Origin: Flavobacteriales bacterium
GTDB taxonomy: Bacteria > Bacteroidota > Bacteroidia > Flavobacteriales_D > Crocinitomicaceae
Direction of reading: 5' to 3'
Assembly: GCA_947476515.1 (NCBI GenBank)
Contig: CANJQZ010000041.1
Coordinates: 1-12,258 of the forward strand
Length of the DNA: 12,258 bases
Position 1 is the first letter of the stretch, and every line of letters starts with the position of its first letter. The notes below the pieces were generated by a model. That model did not search any database, was not told the DNA's origin, and saw only the letters and a program-made list of their open reading frames with translations. Shown here in pieces: positions 1 through 7,382 of the stretch. Both the position numbers and the translations under genes were made by a program.

Positions 1-263
1 CTGAAAAATTATTAGATTATGAGGAGGCAAGTAACATCGGTGGTTGGCAATGGGCTGCTGGTTGTGGTTGCGATGCAGCACCTTATTTCAGAGTTTTCAA
101 CCCAACCTTGCAACAACAAAAATTTGATCCAAAAATGGAGTACATAAAAAAATGGATACCAGAATTTGAAACGAAAGAATACCCTGAACCAATAATTGAA
201 CATACTTTTGCTAGAGACCGAGTAATTAATAGATATAAAACAGCACTAAACGAAATATCATGA
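1..263 (+). CDS. phrB: DNA photolyase, class I (CPD type), C-terminal end, partial at window edge
   Basis: This is the last 86 codons of a flavin-dependent photolyase, which splits UV-induced cyclobutane pyrimidine dimers using light. The reading frame runs from base 3 to the TGA at 261-263, and the gene begins outside the window. The visible part is the end of the FAD-binding domain. It has SNIGGWQWAAGCGCDAAPYF at about local residues 10-29, then RVFNPTLQ, KFDP, YIKKWIPE and YPEPIIEH. By comparison with E. coli PhrB, the Asn facing the flavin N5 and the two Trp residues of GGWQW are kept. The second Asn of the E. coli NNGGWQW motif is Ile here. The pattern fits class I CPD photolyase better than DASH cryptochrome or animal-type (6-4) photolyase. 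The stop overlaps the start of the peroxiredoxin gene (ATGA), so the two are probably cotranscribed and translationally coupled. Whether the N-terminal antenna domain is intact cannot be seen. Confidence 0.9.
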   Translation, partial: EKLLDYEEASNIGGWQWAAGCGCDAAPYFRVFNPTLQQQKFDPKMEYIKKWIPEFETKEYPEPIIEHTFARDRVINRYKTALNEIS

Positions 264-712
264 TAGCAATTGGCGATTCTTGTCCCATTTTTGAATTACC
301 GAATCAAGATGGAGTATTATTTGACATCCAATCCATACTTGGAAAGCAGAATATAGTTATCTATTTTTATCCAAAAGACAACACGCGTGGCTGTACCATT
401 GAAGCCTGCTCTTTTAGAGATGCAAATCAAGAATTTTTAGATTTTGGAGCTACTGTAATTGGAATTTCTTCAGACAGTGTTACTGCCCATAAAAAATTCT
501 CCAATAAATATCAATTGAACTTTAATTTATTAGCCGATCAGCACAAAATTGCTAGAAAGCTTTTTGGCGTTCCGACAAATTTACTTGGATTACTTCCTGG
601 AAGGGTGAGTTATGTCATCAATAAAAATGGAATCGTATGTGGAATATACAATTCTATGTTAGACCCAAATGGTCATATCGACAAGGCCTTAGCCTTACTT
701 AAAACTTTATGA
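260..712 (+). CDS. bcp: Thioredoxin-dependent peroxiredoxin, Bcp/PrxQ family
   Basis: A 150-residue cytosolic thiol peroxidase that reduces hydrogen peroxide and organic hydroperoxides, normally recharged by thioredoxin. The AhpC/TSA thioredoxin fold covers the whole protein. The active-site stretch YPKDNTRGCTIEACSFRD holds the TxxC motif with peroxidatic Cys45. A second cysteine, Cys50, sits five residues later, the same positions as the C45/C50 pair of E. coli Bcp, so an atypical 2-Cys mechanism is expected. The Arg of GRVSYVINKNG at about residue 114 is likely the conserved active-site Arg. The ATG at 260 overlaps the photolyase stop by four bases, which fixes the start and suggests coupled translation. 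A peroxidase next to a photolyase makes sense as a light and oxidative stress pair, but that link is inferred. The 3' end overlaps the convergent acyl-CoA dehydrogenase gene by six bases. Confidence 0.94.
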   Translation: MIAIGDSCPIFELPNQDGVLFDIQSILGKQNIVIYFYPKDNTRGCTIEACSFRDANQEFLDFGATVIGISSDSVTAHKKFSNKYQLNFNLLADQHKIARKLFGVPTNLLGLLPGRVSYVINKNGIVCGIYNSMLDPNGHIDKALALLKTL

Positions 713-1849
713 TTTAAGTAAGCCTCTAGAAATAACGATTTTCTGAATTTCTGAAGTTCCCTCATAAATCTGAGTGATTTTAGCGTCTCTCATCAAGCGT
801 TCTACATGGTATTCTTTTACAAAACCATATCCACCATGTATTTGAACCGCTTCTACTGTTTGTTCCATCGCTACCTTAGAAGCATACAATTTGGCCATTG
901 CACTAGATTGATCATAATTACGACCATTATCTTTATCCAATGCAGAACGATAAACCAACAATTTAGCCGCTTCAATTTCTGTAGCCATATCAGCCAACTT
1001 AAAGGCTATTGCTTGGTGCTTATAAATTTCTTTACCAAAAGTTTTTCTTTCTTTTGAATAAGCTAAAGCCAATTCTAATGCTCCTCCTGCAATTCCCAAA
1101 GCTTGTGCTGCAATACCAATTCTTCCACCACTTAATACTTTCATTGCAAAAGTAAATCCAAATCCGTCCTCACCAATTCTATTTTCTTTCGGAACTTTAA
1201 CATCATTGAAAAGCAAAGTATGTGTGTCACTTCCTCTAATTCCTAGCTTATCCTCTTTAGCACCTACTATGAATCCCTCCATACCACGCTCAACAATCAC
1301 AACATTAATTCCTTTGTGACCTAATTCTTTATTGGTTTGAGCAACAACTAAATATATTGATGCGGATGAACCATTGGTTATCCAATTTTTCGTTCCATTC
1401 AAAAGGTAATGATCACCCTTATCAATTGCTGTTGTTTGCTGAGAAGTAGCATCTGATCCAGCCTCTGGTTCAGACAAACAAAAAGCACCGATTTTTTCAC
1501 CTGTTGCTAATGGAATTAAAAACTTTTGTTTTTGTTCTTCTGTTCCAAATTTTTCAATACCCCAACAAACTAATGAATTGTTTACCGACATACAAACAGA
1601 AGTTGAAGCATCAACTTTAGAAATTTCTTCCATTGCCAAAACATAGGATAAAGTGTCCATACCGCTTCCGCCATATTTTGGATCCACCATCATTCCCATA
1701 AATCCAAGTTCAGCCAATTGCTTAATCTCCTCTTTTGGGAATTTTTGCTGATTGTCTCTTTCAATTACCCCTGGCTTAAGTACATTTTGAGCAAAATCTC
1801 TCGCCGCTTCTTTAACCGCTATTTGTTCTTCTGTTAATTCGAAATTCAT
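707..1849 (-). CDS. Acyl-CoA dehydrogenase (short/branched-chain type)
   Basis: A 380-residue FAD flavoenzyme that makes the alpha-beta double bond in acyl-CoA during fatty-acid or branched-chain amino-acid breakdown, passing electrons to electron-transfer flavoprotein. The full ACAD architecture is present: an N-terminal helical domain starting MNFELTEEQIAVKEAARDFA, the flavin-binding stretch FCLSEPEAGSDATS at about residues 123-136, the middle beta domain with WITNGS and GIRGSDTHTLLFNDVKVP, and the C-terminal helical domain. The terminal QIYEGTSEIQK motif carries the likely catalytic base, Glu363, by analogy with SCAD and MCAD. The length is typical of SCAD/isovaleryl/methylbutyryl enzymes. 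Chain preference cannot be told from sequence alone. The ATG at 1849 follows a TAnnTTTG box on the minus strand (1885-1878). The gene appears monocistronic, and its stop lies inside the bcp coding tail. Confidence 0.95.
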   Translation of the reverse strand: MNFELTEEQIAVKEAARDFAQNVLKPGVIERDNQQKFPKEEIKQLAELGFMGMMVDPKYGGSGMDTLSYVLAMEEISKVDASTSVCMSVNNSLVCWGIEKFGTEEQKQKFLIPLATGEKIGAFCLSEPEAGSDATSQQTTAIDKGDHYLLNGTKNWITNGSSASIYLVVAQTNKELGHKGINVVIVERGMEGFIVGAKEDKLGIRGSDTHTLLFNDVKVPKENRIGEDGFGFTFAMKVLSGGRIGIAAQALGIAGGALELALAYSKERKTFGKEIYKHQAIAFKLADMATEIEAAKLLVYRSALDKDNGRNYDQSSAMAKLYASKVAMEQTVEAVQIHGGYGFVKEYHVERLMRDAKITQIYEGTSEIQKIVISRGLLKS

Positions 1850-1869
1850 AGTCTTATTTATATTGGTAT

Positions 1870-1885
1870 TACTTTTGCAAAAATA
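1870..1885. promoter_or_regulatory. Back-to-back divergent -7 boxes for acyl-CoA dehydrogenase and anmK
   Basis: The sequence TACTTTTGCAAAAATA holds two abutting Bacteroidota -7 boxes. TACTTTTG (1870-1877) on the plus strand points at anmK, and TATTTTTG on the minus strand (1885-1878) points at the acyl-CoA dehydrogenase gene. Both match TAnnTTTG. The central TTTTGCAAAA is a perfect palindrome and only one pair breaks the 16-base symmetry. I see no convincing TTG -33 element for either direction, so strength is unknown. Expected transcript starts are a few bases beyond each box, about 1884 to the right and about 1871 to the left. Confidence 0.5.
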
Positions 1886-1912
1886 GCGTATTTTGTGCTT
1901 TTATTTCATAAA

Positions 1913-2983
1913 ATGGTAGATAAGCTTCAAATTATTGGATTAATGTCTGGCACCTCTAAAGATGGATTGGATATCGCTTTGGTAGCCTTTGATGTCTCTG
2001 AAAACGATTATTCTTTTGATTTAATAAGTTATTCAACCGTAAGTTACCCTAGAGAATTATTAGATCAACTCAATGAAATTGAGGTATTAAGTGCACGAAA
2101 GATATTTGAACTCGATAAAAAAATTGGGCTTTTTTATGCACATGAAGTGAATCGGTTTATTGAAGAAAAAAAAATAAACAAGGCGGAGATTACCGCTATC
2201 GCTTCCCACGGTCAAACAATTTTTCATCAACCTACACTAGGTTTTTCAACTCAAATTGGTTGCGGGACGAGCTTGGCTTTTCATACTGGAATAAAGGTTA
2301 TTAATGACTTTAGGAATAAGGACATTCTAGCAGGTGGACAAGGAGCGCCTTTAGTTCCAATTGGAGATGAACTACTTTTTAAAAATACAGCCCACTCTTT
2401 TTTAAATATTGGCGGATTTACCAATATAAGTTTCAAAAAAGAAGATAAAATGGTGGCTTTTGATATTTCACCTGGAAATATTCCGCTTAATTTAATGGCA
2501 AACAAGTATGATTTAGAGTATGATCATGAAGGAAAAATAGCCAAAAGTGGTGCACTTGACGAGGTCTTATTATCTCTTTTTAATGACTTAAGTTATTATA
2601 AAGAAAAAGCACCAAAATCATTAGGAACAGAATGGTTAGAAGCAGAGTTTCTACCTTTGATGGAACACTATAAAACTGCCAGTGCTGTAATGAGAACTTT
2701 GGTAGAACATGAAGCGATTCAAATTGCTAAAGTTCTCAATGATGAAAACCTGAGCAGCGTTTTTGTTACTGGAGGTGGTGCTAAAAACAACTTTCTAATG
2801 GAGCGCCTGCAGTATTATTATACAGGTAAAATAATCATCCCTACTCCTGCAATTATTGACTATAAAGAGGCCATCATTTTTGCCTTCCTGGGTCTTCTCT
2901 ATTTAATAGGAAAACCCAATACAAATCCACAAGCAACAGGTGCAAGTAAAGAGGTGATTTCCGGAGTTTTGCATATGCCCTAA
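1913..2983 (+). CDS. anmK: Anhydro-N-acetylmuramic acid kinase
   Basis: A cytosolic peptidoglycan-recycling enzyme. It opens and phosphorylates 1,6-anhydro-MurNAc with ATP to give MurNAc-6-phosphate, the substrate of MurQ. The sugar-kinase fold is marked by GLMSGTSKDGLD at residues 9-20, SHGQTIFHQP, the NIGGFTNIS turn, FDISPGN, GGGAKNNFLMERL in the second lobe and the C-terminal DYKEAIIFAFLGLL. The usual proteobacterial FDTGPGNxLxD block reads FDISPGNIPLN here. From memory, other Bacteroidota AnmK proteins differ from the classic motif in the same place, so this looks like a lineage trait rather than damage. I chose the ATG at 1913 (356 residues). An in-frame GTG at 1895 would add six residues (MLLFHK) but lies very close to the predicted transcript start. 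The gene is divergent from the acyl-CoA dehydrogenase gene. No MurQ or other recycling gene is in view. Confidence 0.94.
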   Translation: MVDKLQIIGLMSGTSKDGLDIALVAFDVSENDYSFDLISYSTVSYPRELLDQLNEIEVLSARKIFELDKKIGLFYAHEVNRFIEEKKINKAEITAIASHGQTIFHQPTLGFSTQIGCGTSLAFHTGIKVINDFRNKDILAGGQGAPLVPIGDELLFKNTAHSFLNIGGFTNISFKKEDKMVAFDISPGNIPLNLMANKYDLEYDHEGKIAKSGALDEVLLSLFNDLSYYKEKAPKSLGTEWLEAEFLPLMEHYKTASAVMRTLVEHEAIQIAKVLNDENLSSVFVTGGGAKNNFLMERLQYYYTGKIIIPTPAIIDYKEAIIFAFLGLLYLIGKPNTNPQATGASKEVISGVLHMP

Positions 2984-3053
2984 AACACACTTATACACAA
3001 AGCTGCTGTTCGTAACTAAAGTTCAAAATACATAAGCAAACGCTAGCAATCCC

Positions 3054-3061
3054 TACTTTTG
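3054..3061 (+). promoter_or_regulatory. TAnnTTTG -7 promoter box for the dehydrogenase-nhaD-exb-tonB-folC run
   Basis: TACTTTTG matches the Bacteroidota -7 consensus and is identical to the anmK-facing box at 1870. It lies 34 bases before the dehydrogenase ATG, within the 112-base gap after anmK. No TTG element stands at the expected distance upstream. It is the only good promoter match I found before folC, so it may serve the whole plus-strand run. Confidence 0.45.
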
Positions 3062-3095
3062 TGAAATGCAATAATTAATTCATGTATACCGAATA

Positions 3096-4325
3096 ATGAA
3101 AGATTTACTAGAGAAATTTGAAAATAAAAGACCTGAAATTGTCTTTGAATGGAAAGATCCAGAAACAGAAGCAGAAGGTTGGGTAGTGATCAATAGTCTT
3201 CGAGGCGGTGCTGCTGGTGGAGGAACAAGAATGCGAAAAGGATTAGACAAAAGAGAAGTCGAATCTTTAGCGAAAACAATGGAAGTAAAGTTTACGGTAG
3301 CAGGACCTCCAATTGGTGGAGCAAAATCGGGTATTAACTTTGACCCAACGGACCCAAGAAAAGAAGGCGTATTAAGAAGATGGTACAGTGCAGTATCACC
3401 TTTACTTAAGCATTACTACGGAACGGGTGGGGATCTCAATGTAGATGAAATTCATGAAGTAATTCCTATGACGGAAGATTGCGGCGTATGGCATCCACAA
3501 GAAGGAGTATTTAACGGACATTTTCAACCCAAAGAATCACAAAAAATAAATAGAATTGGTCAATTAAGACAAGGTGTATCAAAAGTAATTGAGGATCCAG
3601 AATATTCACCCTTAATTGCCCGCAAATATTTAATCGCAGATATGATTACTGGATATGGTGTAGCGATGTCAATTGCTCATTATTATTCCATTTGGGGAGG
3701 TGAACTGAAAGGCAAGAAGGTAATAGTGCAAGGTTGGGGAAATGTTGGTTCCTCCGCTGCATATTATTTAGCTCAAAAAGGTGCTTTAATCGTTGGAATT
3801 ATCGATCGATTTGGTGGATTAATCCATACCGATGGATATAGCTTTGATGAAGTAAAAGATTTGTTTCTGAATAAACAAGGCACTGCGCTATCGCATCCAA
3901 ATTTATTAAGCTATGATGATGTAAATGCGCAAATCTGGGATACCCAAGCAGATATTTTTATCCCATGTGCAGGAAGTAGAATGATTACCGAGGAGCAATT
4001 GAATCGAATGCTCAAAGCTGGCGTATCTGTTATTTCATCAGGTGCCAATGTTCCTTTTGCTGATTCAGAAATTTTCTTTGGTGCTATTGCTGAAAAAGCA
4101 GATAGTTCGATATCATTAATTCCTGATTTTATTGCAAATTGTGGAATGGCAAGAGTTTTCGCCTACCTGATGAGTAATGATATTCGCGTAATAAGCGACA
4201 AAGGGATTTTTGAAGATACCAGTTTAATCATTCAACAAGCACTTCAAAAAACTTATGCTGTTCATTCAGGAAAAACAGGGATTGCAAAAGCTGCCTTTGA
4301 AATTGCACTAAAGCAACTCGTGTAA
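3096..4325 (+). CDS. Glu/Leu/Phe/Val-family amino-acid dehydrogenase
   Basis: A 409-residue NAD(P)-dependent oxidative deaminase that interconverts an L-amino acid and its 2-oxo acid plus ammonia. The N-terminal substrate domain has two lysines twelve residues apart, Lys65 (TMEVKFTV) and Lys77 (PPIGGAKSGI). That is the spacing of the substrate-binding and catalytic Lys pair of leucine and glutamate dehydrogenases. A Gly-rich GGAAGGGTRMRKG segment at 37-49 and GTGGDLNVDE follow the family pattern. The Rossmann domain begins near residue 205 with VIVQGWGNVGS, and IIDRFGG follows as the nucleotide-binding acidic turn. CGMAR near the C terminus is a further family-like segment. I cannot say whether the true substrate is glutamate, leucine/valine or another amino acid. 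The gene starts at the ATG at 3096 and is followed after 19 bases by nhaD, so the two are likely cotranscribed. Confidence 0.88.
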   Translation: MKDLLEKFENKRPEIVFEWKDPETEAEGWVVINSLRGGAAGGGTRMRKGLDKREVESLAKTMEVKFTVAGPPIGGAKSGINFDPTDPRKEGVLRRWYSAVSPLLKHYYGTGGDLNVDEIHEVIPMTEDCGVWHPQEGVFNGHFQPKESQKINRIGQLRQGVSKVIEDPEYSPLIARKYLIADMITGYGVAMSIAHYYSIWGGELKGKKVIVQGWGNVGSSAAYYLAQKGALIVGIIDRFGGLIHTDGYSFDEVKDLFLNKQGTALSHPNLLSYDDVNAQIWDTQADIFIPCAGSRMITEEQLNRMLKAGVSVISSGANVPFADSEIFFGAIAEKADSSISLIPDFIANCGMARVFAYLMSNDIRVISDKGIFEDTSLIIQQALQKTYAVHSGKTGIAKAAFEIALKQLV

Positions 4326-4344
4326 GAAGATTAATATTATTGCT

Positions 4345-5679
4345 ATGGTAATCTCTATTCTCGCAATTTTTATTCTAGGTTACCTTGCGATTACTTTTGA
4401 ACATGCCCTTAAAATAGACAAACTAATACCGGCTTTGCTGATGATGGCTTGTGCATGGGGGCTGCTGTTAATGAATTCTGAAGCAATTACTTTTTGGTTA
4501 GATCCCAATAGCACACAATTGATAAATGTAATTCCGAATTTTATGGGTGCTAAAAATGCGCTCATTGAATCAACCTTATTACATCATTTTGGTAAAACAG
4601 CTGAGATCTTAATCTTTCTGATTGGAGCCATGGCAATTGTTGAGATCATAGATTATTTCAATGGCTTCAGCGTCATTCAAAAATGGATTCAAACCAAAAA
4701 TAAGGTCAAGATCTTGTGGATCATCGCCGCAATTGGCTTTTTTCTTTCTGCCCTCATAGATAACCTCACCGCTACCATTGTATTAATTACAATTCTGCGC
4801 AAAATAGTTACTGAAAAAGAAACTAGACTTTATTTTATTGGTCTCATAATAATTGCAGCAAATGCCGGAGGCGCTTGGACTCCGATTGGAGATATAACTA
4901 CAACTATGTTGTGGATTGCTGGAAAAGTAAGTACCCTGCCTTTAGTAATCAGCACTTTCTTACCCGCTTTAGTCTGTCTTCTTGTTCCGCTCAGTATCAT
5001 ATCCTTTTCCCCTGCATTAAAAGGGAACATTAATGTTACTGTGGCGAAAGAAAGCGCACCCAAAGCAACTTTAATGTTATTCATAGGATTAATCTTATTG
5101 CTGCTCGTTCCCATTTCTAAAATCGTATTTCATTTACCACCTTACATGGGAATGATGCTTTCATTGGCCGTTTTTTCTCTAATTGCGGAAATAGTAAGCA
5201 AGAGAAAATTTACCTTGCAATTAAATGAAACGGAGGAATCTATTGCAATTCCAGGGCCTACGAAGAAAGCACTCACAAAAATTGAAATTCCATCTGTTTT
5301 GTTTTTTCTTGGAATATTAATGACCATTGCTGCAATGGAATCAAGTGGAATGATACTTAATTTTGGGACTTCAGTAGCGCAATCTATTTCCGATAAATCC
5401 TTTATTGTTCTTCTCGGATTGGCGTCCTCTGTGATTGACAATGTCCCACTAGTAGCTGCAAGTATTGGCATGTTTCAATTTCCAATCGACTCCAGCTTAT
5501 GGCATTTAATTGCTTATACTGCAGGGACAGGCGGTTCTATATTATTGATAGGTTCTGCTGCAGGTGTGGTAGCTATGGGTATGGAAAATATTTCATTCAT
5601 TTGGTACTTGAAACATATTTCTTGGATCGCAATCATTGGATACTTTGCTGGTATCGGTGTTTTTTTAATTTTACATTAA
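4345..5679 (+). CDS. nhaD: Na+/H+ antiporter, NhaD type
   Basis: A 444-residue polytopic inner-membrane protein that exports Na+ (or Li+) in exchange for protons, giving salt and alkaline pH tolerance. Hydrophobic segments run through nearly the whole length, in line with the eleven to thirteen helices of the family. The opening YLAITFEHALKIDK near residues 13-26 is typical of NhaD and IT-superfamily carriers. The two half-repeats each carry an Asp-Asn pair inside a membrane segment: LIDNLTATIV at about 137-146, and SVIDNVPLVAA in the C-terminal half. NAGGAWTPIGDITTTM at about 173-188 is the conserved ion-path region. The protein ends with a tandem TAA TAA, and the truncated exbB frame begins 15 bases later in the same frame. 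Its place between an amino-acid dehydrogenase and the exb-tonB genes is a familiar flavobacterial order. Confidence 0.93.
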   Translation: MVISILAIFILGYLAITFEHALKIDKLIPALLMMACAWGLLLMNSEAITFWLDPNSTQLINVIPNFMGAKNALIESTLLHHFGKTAEILIFLIGAMAIVEIIDYFNGFSVIQKWIQTKNKVKILWIIAAIGFFLSALIDNLTATIVLITILRKIVTEKETRLYFIGLIIIAANAGGAWTPIGDITTTMLWIAGKVSTLPLVISTFLPALVCLLVPLSIISFSPALKGNINVTVAKESAPKATLMLFIGLILLLLVPISKIVFHLPPYMGMMLSLAVFSLIAEIVSKRKFTLQLNETEESIAIPGPTKKALTKIEIPSVLFFLGILMTIAAMESSGMILNFGTSVAQSISDKSFIVLLGLASSVIDNVPLVAASIGMFQFPIDSSLWHLIAYTAGTGGSILLIGSAAGVVAMGMENISFIWYLKHISWIAIIGYFAGIGVFLILH

Positions 5680-5694
5680 TAATTACCTACTAAA

Positions 5695-6045
5695 TTGGAA
5701 TTACTATCATTTTTTAATGTAATCATTAACACAAGCCTTCCTAAGACATTACTTAAGGAGGTTCCGATATGGGAAATAATAAAGCAATCAAATAGTGGAA
5801 TTGGCTGGGTAATCAATCTGCTCTTACTCTTGTTGTTTGGGTATAGTGTTTTTATTTTTGTTGAAAGGATTTTGACCATTAGGGCTGCTAAAAAAGAAGC
5901 AAATAAACTAAGTAAAGAAGTGAAAAAATTATTACTGAATAATGAAATTGAGAAAGCCTTAGCGCTATGCAAATCATCCGATACACCAATGGCTAAAATG
6001 CTTGAAGAGCTCGTGAGAAATACCACAGAGGTGAAAGCTGACTGA
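5695..6045 (+). pseudogene. Truncated ExbB/TolQ/MotA-family proton-channel remnant (N-terminal half only)
   Basis: This 116-codon frame matches only the first half of a canonical Bacteroidota ExbB. It has an amphipathic lead, WEIIKQSN, one membrane helix at about 35-56, the family ER pair at 57-58 (FVERILTIRAAKK), and a cytoplasmic segment with NNEIEKALALCKSSDTPMAKML at about 82-103. It then stops at the TGA at 6043-6045, just before the expected GRPLxxIE segment. The second and third membrane helices, which line the proton path, are missing. None of the three plus-strand frames of 6046-6139 continues the family, so a simple frameshift does not explain the loss. The only in-frame start is TTG at 5695, because two stops separate it from nhaD. 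Its position right after nhaD is where the ordinary exbB sits in related genomes. A small expressed protein cannot be ruled out, because the remaining frame is clean. Confidence 0.72.
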
Positions 6046-6187
6046 TTTTTTCAAATATATTTCTAGTGTAAATTGTAACTATTTAACGAGGAATATTTAT
6101 AACAATTAGGTGTGGATATCTAAGTAATGTTCTAGGTACATGCATAACAATGAAAAAGTATTTTTACACCAACTTATTTTAAAGACA

Positions 6188-6943
6188 ATGAAAAAACAAA
6201 TCAAATACATTTTTACCCTCGGGTTTATTTTTTTTACATTTTTTGCTTTCACTCAAGATGTAGCAGCAGAAGTAGTTAATGAAGGAGTTAAAACGGCAGG
6301 CAAACCTGAATCGATGTCCATCTTTAACATGTTAATGAAAGGTGGAGTATTCTTAATTCCAATCGGCTTGCTTTTGTTTTATACCATCATTGTAATTGTA
6401 AACCGTTATCGATATATTAAAAGAATGTCTAAATATAATATGCATATGCTAAATGAAATTAAACCTAATTTACAAGCTGGAAATATTGCTCCAGTGCTAG
6501 ATGTATTATCACGCGATGAAACTGCCTTTGGAAATGTGATTAGAGAAGGCGTTCTCACTGTTGGCAGACCAGTAGCGCAGATTGAATCCAACATGGAAAA
6601 GGTCGTGAATATAGAAATTGGCAAAATGGAGAAAAGTATCGGTCACCTTGGCTTGATAGCAGGTATTGCACCAACACTAGGGTTTATCGGTACCATTTCT
6701 GGAGTAATTAAAATTTTCTACAGTATTTCGATTACAGAAAATGTTTCTATCGGAAATATATCTGGAGGTTTATATGAAAAAATGATCAGTAGTGGTTCAG
6801 GATTAATCGTTGGTATCGTTGCTTTTTCAGCTTATCATCTTCTTAATGGAATGATTGATAGTTATGCTTTAGCGATCCAAAAAGTAAATTTAGATTTCGT
6901 AAACTTAATTCAAAGACCGAGCAATGGCGATCAAACGAAATAG
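6188..6943 (+). CDS. exbB: ExbB/TolQ/MotA-family proton-channel subunit of the TonB motor
   Basis: A 251-residue inner-membrane protein forming the ExbB part of the ExbB-ExbD-TonB complex, which uses the proton gradient to drive outer-membrane TonB-dependent transporters. A positively charged, hydrophobic N terminus (MKKQIKYIFTLGFIFF to FTQD, residues 1-24) looks like a signal peptide. Membrane helix 1 is at about 52-72 and helices 2 and 3 at about 152-178 and 198-222. The MotA/TolQ/ExbB signature runs from GRPVAQIE (126-133) through IAGIAPTLGFIGTISGVI (157-174) to ISGGLYEKMISSGSGLIVGI. I chose the ATG at 6188 because the signal-peptide-like MKKQ starts there. An in-frame ATG at 6140 would add 16 polar residues. 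The gene is quite diverged from the remnant upstream and has NRYRYIK where ER is usual. It overlaps exbD by 20 bases. Confidence 0.92.
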   Translation: MKKQIKYIFTLGFIFFTFFAFTQDVAAEVVNEGVKTAGKPESMSIFNMLMKGGVFLIPIGLLLFYTIIVIVNRYRYIKRMSKYNMHMLNEIKPNLQAGNIAPVLDVLSRDETAFGNVIREGVLTVGRPVAQIESNMEKVVNIEIGKMEKSIGHLGLIAGIAPTLGFIGTISGVIKIFYSISITENVSIGNISGGLYEKMISSGSGLIVGIVAFSAYHLLNGMIDSYALAIQKVNLDFVNLIQRPSNGDQTK

Positions 6944-7319
6944 AAGATTTCATGCCGAGGTTGCGACTTCTGCGTTGAGTGATATCATGTTCTTCTTGTT
7001 GTTGTTTTTCTTGATCATTTCGACCTTGGCGAATCCTAATGTAATTAAGGTTCCCCTACCCAAGTCAGATGCTAATGAACATACGAAAAAGCAACACATC
7101 ACCCTAACGGTTACTTCTGAAAAGAAATATTTTGTCGATAAAAAAGAAGTTCCTTTTGATCAAGTGGAAGCTTTACTTATTGCAGAAACATCGAAAATAA
7201 ATGACAAAACTGTTATTTTACGCATTCCTTTTGATTCACAAGTTCAAGAATTAGTGGATTTATTGAAATTAGGAATGGATAATGATCTTAAGATTATTAT
7301 TGCCACAAAGCAAGATTAA
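6924..7319 (+). CDS. exbD: ExbD/TolR-family biopolymer transport protein
   Basis: A 131-residue partner of ExbB. It has a short cytoplasmic tail (MAIKRNRRFHAEVATSA), one membrane helix at about 19-36 and a periplasmic domain. Asp20 in ALSDIMFFLLLFFL is the conserved membrane Asp that takes part in proton movement. The periplasmic part has the TolR-like beta-alpha pattern, with ITLTVTSEKKYFVDKKEVP followed by VILRIPFDSQVQELVDLLKLGMD. The length is normal for short ExbD. The ATG at 6924 lies inside the end of exbB, so the two are probably translationally coupled. That fits the fixed stoichiometry of the complex. tonB follows after 63 bases. Confidence 0.94.
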   Translation: MAIKRNRRFHAEVATSALSDIMFFLLLFFLIISTLANPNVIKVPLPKSDANEHTKKQHITLTVTSEKKYFVDKKEVPFDQVEALLIAETSKINDKTVILRIPFDSQVQELVDLLKLGMDNDLKIIIATKQD

Positions 7320-7382
7320 TAATTTACTAGTAACTTTCGAAATGAAATTGCGTTAATTCACTAGAAAGTAATTCAATAAGAA

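Noticed and set aside
4380..5471. Several minus-strand open frames of 60-110 codons opposite nhaD.
   Set aside because: They are antisense shadows of a clear NhaD coding region, with low-complexity, non-family-like translations.
5754..5771. A perfect Shine-Dalgarno-like TAAGGAGGT with an ATG seven bases after GGAGG.
   Set aside because: The frame it would start has only eight codons (MGNNKAIK then stop), it lies inside the exbB remnant, and Bacteroidota rarely use such sites for initiation. Probably chance.
6071..6107. Inverted repeat AATTGT / ACAATT in the gap between the exbB remnant and exbB.
   Set aside because: Only six AT-rich pairs with a 25-base loop and no U-run that would make it a terminator.
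6046..6139. Possible continuation of the truncated exbB by frameshift.
   Set aside because: All three plus-strand frames give short, unrelated peptides with stops, and none shows the GRP segment or pore helices.
6139..6166. The 12-mer TGCATAACAATG near 6141 also occurs on the minus strand near 12222, both in front of possible gene starts.
   Set aside because: A shared 12-mer is expected by chance in 12 kb of AT-rich DNA when both strands are compared, and the flanks do not align.
7327..7372. Partial inverted repeat around ACTTTC / GAAAGT between exbD and tonB.
   Set aside because: The stem is short, the loop is over 20 bases and there is no T-tract. Not a credible terminator or operator.
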